Source: Laspinema olomoucense D3b (GTDB lineage: Bacteria > Cyanobacteriota > Cyanobacteriia > Cyanobacteriales > Laspinemataceae). From it: a stretch of 64,000 nucleotides of DNA. Location of the stretch: positions 1 to 64,000 of the forward strand of contig NZ_JAMXFA010000017.1 in NCBI RefSeq assembly GCF_025370785.1, read 5' to 3'. Below the pieces are notes generated by a model. The model had not been told where the DNA came from. It saw nothing but the letters and a program-made list of their open reading frames with translations, and searched no databases. Shown one piece after another: positions 1-7,112 of this stretch. Every line of letters begins with the position of its first letter. Positions within the stretch are counted from its first letter, which is position 1. Both the position numbers and the translations under genes were made by a program.

Positions 1-194
<194 letters not shown>

Positions 195-197
<3 letters not shown>

Positions 198-488
198 CCC
201 CTCCTCAGGCGATCGCCCAAGTGCCTGCCGGAATCCCAAAACAATTAAAATATTAGAGAGGGTCAAAAATACCTCCGCCCCTCCATGTAACAGATCCACA
301 TTTGCTAAGGACTGGTGATAGACTTTGAGGGCATAAATCCCCACTGGAATGGTCACTGCAACAAATACCAACGTGCCGTAAAACCCAATTAATGCTAACC
401 GGGGCATTTTCCCCGAACGAGTCATAAACCATAAAAATCCCAGATAGGGAAATAGGGAAACCGCAAACAAAGTATCTTTAGAAAGCAT
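195..488 (-). CDS. DUF3593 family small membrane protein
   Basis: A 97-residue membrane protein with about three hydrophobic segments (residues roughly 3-20, 30-52, 76-90) and a motif near residue 14 (PYLGFLWFMTRSG) that I associate with DUF3593, a family found in cyanobacteria and plastid-bearing plants. Its function is unknown. It starts at ATG on the minus strand and lies 79 bp downstream of the co-oriented DUF2499 gene; these two families commonly sit side by side in cyanobacteria, which supports both calls and suggests one transcript. The 3' end abuts an inverted minisatellite. The family call is from memory of the motif; that it is a small membrane protein is clear from the sequence. 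Confidence 0.78.
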
Positions 489-567
489 GGGTTTATCTTA
501 AAAAGTTGTTGATTTTATATGGAAATTTCCGGGGAGAGAGTCAACAAATTCGCCCGGGTTGATTGGG

Positions 568-930
568 TTATTTTTGAGGACCGATCGCCGGTTCCTGACT
601 CTCCTCTATTACCGTAGAATCCTGAGATTTTTCCTGAAGTTTTGCCGATCGCCAAATCCACCAAGCGGCTAAACAGAGGGTACAGTTCCCCACCACCGTC
701 ATCGTCGCTTGTAGGGTTACCAACCAGTCTAAGGAGGTGGGATTATCAAAATAGTGCCAGGTACAAGCACACATCGCCCCCACCAATGCCGGAAGCATGG
801 CAAAGGATAATCCTCGCCAATAGCGATCGCCCGTTAGTTCGCCATAGCGCCAAATCAGCCAAATTGCGGCGATCCACTCAATGACGCTGGAAACGTGAAT
901 CATCCAGGTGGGAAGAGAGAGGGCGTGCAT
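568..930 (-). CDS. DUF2499 family membrane protein
   Basis: A 120-residue protein beginning HALSLPTWMIHVSSVIEW, a start I associate with DUF2499, with three predicted membrane spans (residues about 8-26, 40-62, 70-95) and a polar charged C-terminal tail of some 25 residues. The family occurs in cyanobacteria and in plants as plastid-targeted versions; its role is not established. It is the upstream member of a minus-strand pair with the DUF3593 gene. The ATG at 930 is preceded by an AT-rich stretch without a strong ribosome binding site. The neighbouring csaB gene is divergent, so the 170 bp between them should carry promoters for both. Confidence 0.78.
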   Translation of the reverse strand: MHALSLPTWMIHVSSVIEWIAAIWLIWRYGELTGDRYWRGLSFAMLPALVGAMCACTWHYFDNPTSLDWLVTLQATMTVVGNCTLCLAAWWIWRSAKLQEKSQDSTVIEESQEPAIGPQK

Positions 931-1089
931 GAATTTAATCGGTAAAAAATAGACAACACAATAGGCACTTCGCCCTTGTTGTGTTTTATTTTAACCCGAT
1001 TGGGGAGGACTCCAACCTCTTGACAAGGGTGATGGGTTAATCCTGTTATGAGGTAAGCGCAGAAAATTTAATCCATTGCCGAGTTTGAC

Positions 1090-1104
1090 AGGAGGAAGAT
1101 TGTG
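1090..1104 (+). promoter_or_regulatory. Ribosome binding site and GTG start of csaB
   Basis: A strong Shine-Dalgarno (GGAGGAAG, beginning at 1091) lies just before GTG at 1102-1104. There is no in-frame ATG nearby, so this site fixes the start of the pyruvyl transferase at an unusual GTG codon. Confidence 0.75.
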
Positions 1105-2166
1105 GGGCCTATTCGGGCAGTCTGTTGTGGATATTATGGAAAAGGGAATGCCGGGGATGAGGCTCTGTTAGCCTCGTTATTGCAGATGCTGCCTGAAGGT
1201 GTCACCCCAGTGGTGCTCTCGGGCAATCCCCCCCAGACTCGCGATCGCTACCAAGTCTTTGCCTGTAATCGAATGTCTGCATTTTCCGTCTGGCAACTGC
1301 TGCGGCAATCGGATGTGTTTATTTGGGGGGGAGGCAGCTTACTCCAAGATGTCACCAGTGCAGTTAGCCCCTTATATTATGCCGGGTTGATGGGGTTGGC
1401 GCAGGGATTGGGATTGAAAACGATCGCCTGGGGACAAGGGGTCGGTCCTTTAAAACGCCCCTTCACCCGCCAGATTGCCAAACAGACTTTTTCTCGATGC
1501 ACGCGGGTGAGTGTGCGCGATCGCGGTTCTGCTGCTTTACTTGCCGAATGGCAGATTCCCTTTACAATGGCACCGGATCCGGTTTGGGCGTTAGAAGGGA
1601 AACCCGTTCCCGGGTTGTGGGATTTACCCGCCCCTCGGGTTGCGGTAAACTTGCGATCGCATCCTCTCTTGACTCCCGCCCGATTAGACTGTCTCACCCG
1701 TGCCTTAATTTCTTTTCAAAAAGCCACTAATACCTGTCTGTTATTAGTGCCTTTTCAAGCTTCTCAAGATTTGGCGATCGCTCAATCCATTCAAGCTCAA
1801 CTTCCCGGTCCTAATCATCTATTTATGCTTGAAGACCCCCGGGAACTCAAAGGACTCTTTCGCGGGGTAGAAATGACCATCGGAATGCGATTACATAGTT
1901 TAATTATGGCGGCTGCGGAAGGATGTCGCTGTTTCGCCATTAGTTATGATCCGAAAGTCACTCAACTCATGGCTGATTTAGAACTCCCGGGGTGGGAATT
2001 AGCTGACATCCCCGAAGACCCCCATATCATTAGTAAACTTTGGATAGAACACTATGCTAATGGTGACCCGCTTTCTGATATTTCCATTCAAGCCATTGTC
2101 GATCGCGCCTTGATTCATGAAGAACTCTTACATAATTTCTTTGCCAACTTTTTCACCAGTCTCTAG
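1102..2166 (+). CDS. csaB: Polysaccharide pyruvyl transferase CsaB
   Basis: A 354-residue enzyme of the polysaccharide pyruvyl transferase family, predicted to move a pyruvyl group from phosphoenolpyruvate to a sugar of a surface polysaccharide as a ketal. The nucleotide/sugar-binding-like start GYYGKGNAGDEA (residues 10-21), the GGGSLLQDVTS motif (about 77-87), the GQGVGP motif (about 111-116) and the late GMRLHSL motif are characteristic of the family, and the length fits. It uses a GTG start with a strong ribosome binding site. In bacilli CsaB decorates secondary wall polymers that anchor S-layer proteins; the cyanobacterial acceptor is not known from this sequence. It is followed by trmB after about 200 bp containing short repeats. 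Confidence 0.9.
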   Translation: MGPIRAVCCGYYGKGNAGDEALLASLLQMLPEGVTPVVLSGNPPQTRDRYQVFACNRMSAFSVWQLLRQSDVFIWGGGSLLQDVTSAVSPLYYAGLMGLAQGLGLKTIAWGQGVGPLKRPFTRQIAKQTFSRCTRVSVRDRGSAALLAEWQIPFTMAPDPVWALEGKPVPGLWDLPAPRVAVNLRSHPLLTPARLDCLTRALISFQKATNTCLLLVPFQASQDLAIAQSIQAQLPGPNHLFMLEDPRELKGLFRGVEMTIGMRLHSLIMAAAEGCRCFAISYDPKVTQLMADLELPGWELADIPEDPHIISKLWIEHYANGDPLSDISIQAIVDRALIHEELLHNFFANFFTSL

Positions 2167-2189
2167 GGAATTTGCATCCGATGAGATAC

Positions 2190-2270
2190 CCCGGCTCAGA
2201 AACCGGGTTCCTAGCCCAAATTTATGGTGGATTACTCCAGATTTTTTTACAGAAACCCGGTTTTTAATCC
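2190..2270. repeat. Dispersed AAACCGGGTT inverted repeat pair
   Basis: Two copies of an AAACCGGGTT-like palindromic core (about 2200 and 2255) lie between csaB and trmB. Similar cores occur near 29058-29081, 43090-43160 and 49435-49495. They look like a dispersed cyanobacterial repeat; here they could also serve as a transcript-end structure for csaB. Confidence 0.5.
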
Positions 2271-2357
2271 CGACATTTCCGGTCCTGAGCAGATTGTGCC
2301 TCTTGGCAACCTGAAGCAAAATGCGATAAAATTACACTCCCCATTGCCTAACTTTCT

Positions 2358-2374
2358 AGGAGGTCTTTAGATTG
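2358..2374 (+). promoter_or_regulatory. Ribosome binding site and TTG start of trmB
   Basis: AGGAGG at 2358-2363 precedes a TTG codon at 2372-2374 with 8 bases between. The conserved TrmB N-terminal region begins shortly after, and no ATG is available, so TTG is the probable start. Confidence 0.7.
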
Positions 2375-3022
2375 GTCCGAGTACGAGTCCGACAGCACGT
2401 TAATCCCCTCAGTTATGCGTATCAAACCCCAATTGTCCCCCCAACTTGGTCACAAATCTATACCAATCCAGCGAAACCTTTACATTTAGATATTGGCTGT
2501 GCTTGGGGGCGGTTTTTATTACAAATGGCGGCGATGGAACCCGATTGGAATTTTCTGGGAGTCGAAATCCGTGAACCTTTAGTAGAAACTGCAATCGCTG
2601 AACGGGATGAACAGCAATTAAGCAATTTACACTTTATTTTTTGTAATATCAATCACGCCTTGGCGCCCTTGATGGAAAGCTTACCTCCCGGGATTTTGCA
2701 GCGAGTTTCGATTCAATTTCCCGACCCTTGGTTTAAAAAGCGCCATCAAAAACGGCGAGTGGTTCAACCCGAGTTAGTGGAAAAGGTGGCAAAGTATCTC
2801 GTGCCAGGAGGGATGGTTTTTCTGCAATCTGATGTTCATGAGGTGGCGGTAGAAATGCGCGATCGCTTTGCAGAACATCCGGGCTTTGAACGACGAGGGG
2901 ACGGGGAGTGGCTACGGGAAAATCCGCTGCCCGTGGCGACGGAACGAGAACAATCAACCCTAGATAAAGATGAGCCGGTTTACCGGGTTGTCTTTCTCAA
3001 AAAAGGGGAAATTACTGGATAA
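2372..3022 (+). CDS. trmB: tRNA (guanine-N7-)-methyltransferase TrmB
   Basis: A class I SAM-dependent methyltransferase that forms N7-methylguanosine at position 46 of the tRNA variable loop. The SAM-binding motif LDIGCAWGRFL lies at residues 39-49 and the family signature FPDPWFKKRHQKRR at about 116-129; the total of 216 residues is normal for the bacterial monomeric enzyme. Translation most likely begins at a TTG codon behind an AGGAGG sequence. It stands alone between csaB and the purine permease, about 90 bp before the latter, and could be co-transcribed with it. The family assignment is firm. Confidence 0.95.
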   Translation: MVRVRVRQHVNPLSYAYQTPIVPPTWSQIYTNPAKPLHLDIGCAWGRFLLQMAAMEPDWNFLGVEIREPLVETAIAERDEQQLSNLHFIFCNINHALAPLMESLPPGILQRVSIQFPDPWFKKRHQKRRVVQPELVEKVAKYLVPGGMVFLQSDVHEVAVEMRDRFAEHPGFERRGDGEWLRENPLPVATEREQSTLDKDEPVYRVVFLKKGEITG

Positions 3023-3113
3023 AAAGAGGAAAAGTATGGGGAGTTGCAATATCGGATGGGGCGGTCCTTTAGACTGGAAGCTGATTTTCTTTCTTTGAGG
3101 GAGGCTAAAAAAT

Positions 3114-4535
3114 ATGAATCCAGACGATCGCCCTAATCCGATTCCTCCCAACAGGAATCAGAATTTCCGAGTTGCTGTTGCCCGATTTTTCAAATTTCGG
3201 GAAAATCACACGAATTTTCGCACGGAAATCATTGCTGGGGTAACTACGTTTATGACGATGGCTTATATATTAGCCGTCAATCCAGCAATTTTATCCAATG
3301 CGATATTTTTAGAGAGTTCCGGGGATTTGTTTGGGGAGTTAGTCATTGCCACCGCACTGTCGTCAGCGATCGCCACTTTAGTGATGGCAGTGACATCTAA
3401 CTATCCCTTTGCTCTTGCGCCAGGGATGGGATTGAATGCCTTTTTTGCCTTTTCTGTTGTCATCGGATTAGGCATTGAGTGGCGGGTTGCCCTAGCTGCC
3501 ATTTTTATCGAAGGAATTTTGTTCATTCTCCTCACCCTTTCCAATGTGCGAAACCAAATTATTCAAGCGATTCCGGAATGCCTGAAACACGCGACTGCTG
3601 CGGGGATTGGCTTCTTTTTAGCCTATATTGCCCTGTCTGGAGATCCGGCAACGGGAGGGGCGGGAATTATTGTGGCAAACCCGGTGACGATTACAGGATT
3701 GGGAAATTTGAGGGAACCAGCAACTGTAGTGGCGATCGCCGGAATTGTGTTCACCAGTGCAGCAGTGGCGCGTCGCATCACCGGGGCGCTGTTGTGGGGG
3801 ATTCTGGGGACTGCACTCCTGGGCTGGATTTTGGGCATTGTACCGCCTCCCCAAGGAATTGCGGCGTTTCCCCAGTTTCCCACACATTTGTTCGGACAGG
3901 CGATCGCGGGTTTGGCAGGGATTGGGAGTACCAATCTCTGGGATTTTATCGCGGTGACGTTTGTCTTTTTGTTTGTGGATTTGTTTGATACAATCGGTAC
4001 TTTGGCGGGGGTGGGTATCCAGGCGGGATACATTCGGGAAAACGGAGAACTGCCCCGGGCGACAGAAGCCTTGATGGCGGATGCGATCGGCACAACTGCC
4101 GGGGCGATTCTGGGAACTTCTACGGTGACGACTTATATAGAGTCGGCGGCAGGAGTGGCGGAAGGGGGTCGCACAGGGTTTACCGGGGCAATCACAGCGT
4201 TGTTATTTCTCTTATCTATATTTTTTATTCCCTTGTTCCAAGCTATACCGGGGTTTGCCACGGCACCGGCTTTAGTGATTGTGGGGGTGTTGATGGCGGG
4301 AAATGTGAGGCGGATTCGGTGGGATGACCCCGCCGAGTCGATTCCGTCATTTTTAACGATTTTGGTGATGCCGTTGAGCTTTTCCATCGCAGAAGGGTTA
4401 GCGGTGGGGGCGATCGCTTATCCGTTGATCAAGACGTTTCAAGGAAAAGCCCGAGAAACTACTCTCACGCAATGGATTCTAGCCGGTATTTTTGTCTTAC
4501 GCTTTGTTTATATGGCACTCACTCCCTCTCTGTAG
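3114..4535 (+). CDS. NCS2 family nucleobase permease (AzgA/PbuG-like)
   Basis: A 473-residue polytopic membrane protein of the NCS2/AzgA-like branch (COG2252), which imports adenine, guanine or hypoxanthine by proton symport. The N-terminal motif TEIIAGVTTFMTMAYILAVNP (in parts, near residues 37-57) and the LFVDLFDTIGTL motif near 287-298 are typical, and the chain carries about 12-14 hydrophobic segments. The ATG start is preceded by GGGAGG at a suitable distance. The short cytoplasmic N-terminus is Pro/Asn rich. The exact substrate cannot be decided from the sequence. It follows trmB in the same direction. Confidence 0.9.
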   Translation: MNPDDRPNPIPPNRNQNFRVAVARFFKFRENHTNFRTEIIAGVTTFMTMAYILAVNPAILSNAIFLESSGDLFGELVIATALSSAIATLVMAVTSNYPFALAPGMGLNAFFAFSVVIGLGIEWRVALAAIFIEGILFILLTLSNVRNQIIQAIPECLKHATAAGIGFFLAYIALSGDPATGGAGIIVANPVTITGLGNLREPATVVAIAGIVFTSAAVARRITGALLWGILGTALLGWILGIVPPPQGIAAFPQFPTHLFGQAIAGLAGIGSTNLWDFIAVTFVFLFVDLFDTIGTLAGVGIQAGYIRENGELPRATEALMADAIGTTAGAILGTSTVTTYIESAAGVAEGGRTGFTGAITALLFLLSIFFIPLFQAIPGFATAPALVIVGVLMAGNVRRIRWDDPAESIPSFLTILVMPLSFSIAEGLAVGAIAYPLIKTFQGKARETTLTQWILAGIFVLRFVYMALTPSL

Positions 4536-4951
4536 AAATTCCCCTAGAGAGGAGGGGCATGGTATTTTGGTGCATTGAGGACCCGATAAAAGGGTGAGGG
4601 ACTAACTCACCCTGAGTAACCCCCCCTTACTTTGTGTCAATGTCTTAAGAGAGAGGAAATTTTTGATAAATATATCTAAAGATACCTCATCGGATAGATG
4701 CAATTTAGCCGGGAATTAGCTGGAGTGCTGGGGTTCAATCCAGCCTACGGCGCGATCGCGAAGGAAAGAGGTTAAGAATTGACTTGAGCTAAGTAAATTA
4801 ACTCAAAACCTGCTTTTTTTTATTCTTTTAAAAATTCTAAGTTAAATCGTTCAAAAGTTTAAGGAGTAGATCTCCCCGGAGGTAGAGGAATGTTTGGAAC
4901 AATTCTACTTACAATAAAAGCGTAAACCAGAATGCAGGATACATTTTTATC
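4536..4951. other. Intergenic region before the PRC-barrel genes
   Basis: About 416 bp without a credible gene. It contains one HIP1 octamer near 4750 and an A/T-rich segment at 4790-4860. A TACAAT hexamer at 4910-4915, about 37 bp before the PRC-barrel gene, is a plausible -10 element, but I see no good -35 partner at the usual distance. Confidence 0.4.
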
Positions 4952-5839
4952 ATGGCTTTAGTGAAAATTCACGATTTTTATCCAAACTATCGAGACGAAA
5001 TTTTTGGCGGTACAGATATTAAAGGAATGGATATCTATGCCGGTACAACCGATGAGAAAATCGGAACGGTTCACGACATTCTGTTAGATGATACCGGACG
5101 TTTCCGTTATCTGGTTGTCGATACAGGCTTCTGGATCTTCGGTAAAAAAGTTCTGCTTCCTATCGGTTCCGCTCGGATTGATTACGATGCTGGACGGATT
5201 TACGCGATCGGCTTAGTAGACAAGAACCAAGCCGAACAGTTGCCCGAATATGACGAACTGCAACCGATTGATTACGACTATGAAGAGCGGGTGCGGGGTG
5301 TCTACCGCGATCGCACTGCCGGAACTACTGCGGGAACGACCGCAGCAGCTACACCAGCAGTATCCGCTGCTGCTACCCGCAATCGCGATACCTACAACTA
5401 CGATCAAGAACCTCATCTTTACGACCGCAACGATACCGACCACCGCAATATCAAACTCTATGAAGAACGTTTGATTGCCAACAAGAACCGTTACAAAGCT
5501 GGAGAAGTTTCTGTCGGTAAGCGAGTAGAAACTGAAGTTGCTCGCGCTGCGGTTCCCGTCGAGAAAGAGCGGATTGTCATTGAGCGCACCAGTGCTGGCA
5601 TGAGCGGTGCCGAACCTGTGGCTCCCGGAACGGCGAATTTCCAAGAAGGCGAAATCGCCCGCGCCGAAGTTTACGAAGAAACCGCTGACATCCATAAAGA
5701 AGCCTTTGTCCGCGAAAATGTCGAAATCCATAAGGAAGTCGAACGCGACATGGTAGAAGGTCAAGAAACCCTGCGTCGGGAAGAACTGCAAGTCGATACC
5801 GAAGGTAAACCCGTGGTGGAACGACGCCCCCGCCAGTAA
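4952..5839 (+). CDS. PRC-barrel and DUF2382 domain protein (copy 1)
   Basis: A 295-residue hydrophilic protein. Residues 1-95 form a PRC-barrel (motifs IKGMDIYAGTTDEKIGTVHD and FRYLVVDTGFW), a small beta domain found in ribosome-maturation and photosynthetic reaction-centre proteins. Residues 120-150 are an Ala/Thr-rich linker, and residues about 165-285 match the DUF2382 type, rich in Glu, Val and Arg with repeated IHKE segments. Such proteins are often stress-induced in cyanobacteria and deinococci, and their function is unresolved. There is no signal peptide or membrane span, so it is probably cytoplasmic. A related protein lies 256 bp downstream in the same direction. Confidence 0.85.
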   Translation: MALVKIHDFYPNYRDEIFGGTDIKGMDIYAGTTDEKIGTVHDILLDDTGRFRYLVVDTGFWIFGKKVLLPIGSARIDYDAGRIYAIGLVDKNQAEQLPEYDELQPIDYDYEERVRGVYRDRTAGTTAGTTAAATPAVSAAATRNRDTYNYDQEPHLYDRNDTDHRNIKLYEERLIANKNRYKAGEVSVGKRVETEVARAAVPVEKERIVIERTSAGMSGAEPVAPGTANFQEGEIARAEVYEETADIHKEAFVRENVEIHKEVERDMVEGQETLRREELQVDTEGKPVVERRPRQ

Positions 5840-6095
5840 GATCCGGCTTTGCGATCTAACCCTAAACGGGTGCCGGTGAAAATCTCGGCCCGACCCCCTG
5901 AACCGGGGAATCGGGTCGGATACTTATCCGAACAGGTGCTCGTTTAATGAAATGGAAACCCCTCACCAGGGTGGCCTAATCTAACCTGAGTCAAGAGCCA
6001 ATTACACCAAGGCTTTTGGCTCAGGTAGACTGACTAAAAATGGTTTTAAAATTTTGACAAGATTTTTCAAATAACACTAAAGGAATAGTCAAGTT

Positions 6096-7028
6096 ATGAA
6101 TGATCAAGTAAGGGAGAGAGGCGATAACCTTCAGTCGGCTCACAGCCTCGGCGAACTTCCCGCTCGATTGGATAACCTCAAAAGTCAACTCCTAAATTTT
6201 ACCGTCCGAGATTCCGAAGGACAACCACTGGGTCGAGTTACGGATTTAACGGTAGAACCGGAGAACAAACTCAACTTAATTGTCTCCCGGGGAGACGATC
6301 GCCCCAGTGGGTTGGTGAAAGTGAGTAGCGATTTGATTGAAAAAATAGAATATGCCACCAATACAGTCTTTGTCTTACTGACAAGAGAACAGTTAGACGC
6401 CCTACCCGAATATCAAACTTCGCCCTACCGAACCGAAATTGACCCCTCGGAGTTACCCGGAGAGTGGGTAAACCCAGTTTCCTCGCCTCCAAGTCCCGGT
6501 ACACTTGCCCTTGAGGAGCGATCGCATCAAATCGACTCAGCGAGTTCCTTAGCGGACTATAACCAAATCCGCAAAGAAGTGATTGCCAGTAATATTCCCT
6601 TACACGAAGAACGATTAGTGGTGAATCGCCACAAGCGGAAAGTCGGTGAGGTGGTGGTCCGGAAAGAAATTGAAACCCGGATGATTGAAGTCCCCGTGCG
6701 TCGGGAAAAGTTAATTGTTGAGCAAGTCAGCCCCGAGTATAAAAAATTAACTGAAATTATTTTAAGCGAGGCAGAGGGTTATCCCATCCGGTCCGATGAA
6801 GCGCCCGGAATCCTGCCTACCTCGTCAGTTATGCCCCAAGGGCAAGCCCAGAACCGAGTCAGCGGAGAATTTGACTCCCCGGAAATTGCTGCTCGAATTT
6901 TAGAAGAAATTTCCCAGCGACAACCGAACGGTTGTGGAAAAGTGCGGATTGAACTGGTGGTGGAAGAAGAACGGTTTCTCAGTACCTATCAGTCTTGGTT
7001 GGATAGCTATTCCAAGCCGCAATCCTAA
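6096..7028 (+). CDS. PRC-barrel and DUF2382 domain protein (copy 2)
   Basis: A 310-residue relative of the protein at 4952-5839. A PRC-barrel-like domain covers residues about 28-105 (starting near SQLLNFTVRDSEGQPLGRVT), and a DUF2382 segment follows at about 165-220 (IPLHEERLVVNRHKRKVGEV). The last 50 residues (LEEISQRQPNGCGKVRIELV) differ from copy 1 and may be a further small domain. It is soluble with no export signal. The tandem arrangement suggests an old duplication followed by strong divergence. Function is unknown; by analogy with the family, a stress-related cytoplasmic role is an inference only. Confidence 0.8.
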   Translation: MNDQVRERGDNLQSAHSLGELPARLDNLKSQLLNFTVRDSEGQPLGRVTDLTVEPENKLNLIVSRGDDRPSGLVKVSSDLIEKIEYATNTVFVLLTREQLDALPEYQTSPYRTEIDPSELPGEWVNPVSSPPSPGTLALEERSHQIDSASSLADYNQIRKEVIASNIPLHEERLVVNRHKRKVGEVVVRKEIETRMIEVPVRREKLIVEQVSPEYKKLTEIILSEAEGYPIRSDEAPGILPTSSVMPQGQAQNRVSGEFDSPEIAARILEEISQRQPNGCGKVRIELVVEEERFLSTYQSWLDSYSKPQS

Positions 7029-7112
7029 ATTCCCAGGAGTGAGTAATACAGCTAAGAACGGGCGGGGGTTTGAACCTCCGCGCGTTTTTTTTGCGGCTGG
7101 AATGGGGGGGTA

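Noticed and set aside
4715-4750. tRNA-like T-arm (GGGGTTCAATCC)
   Set aside because: The loop has the wrong length and no matching acceptor, D or anticodon arms are found upstream.
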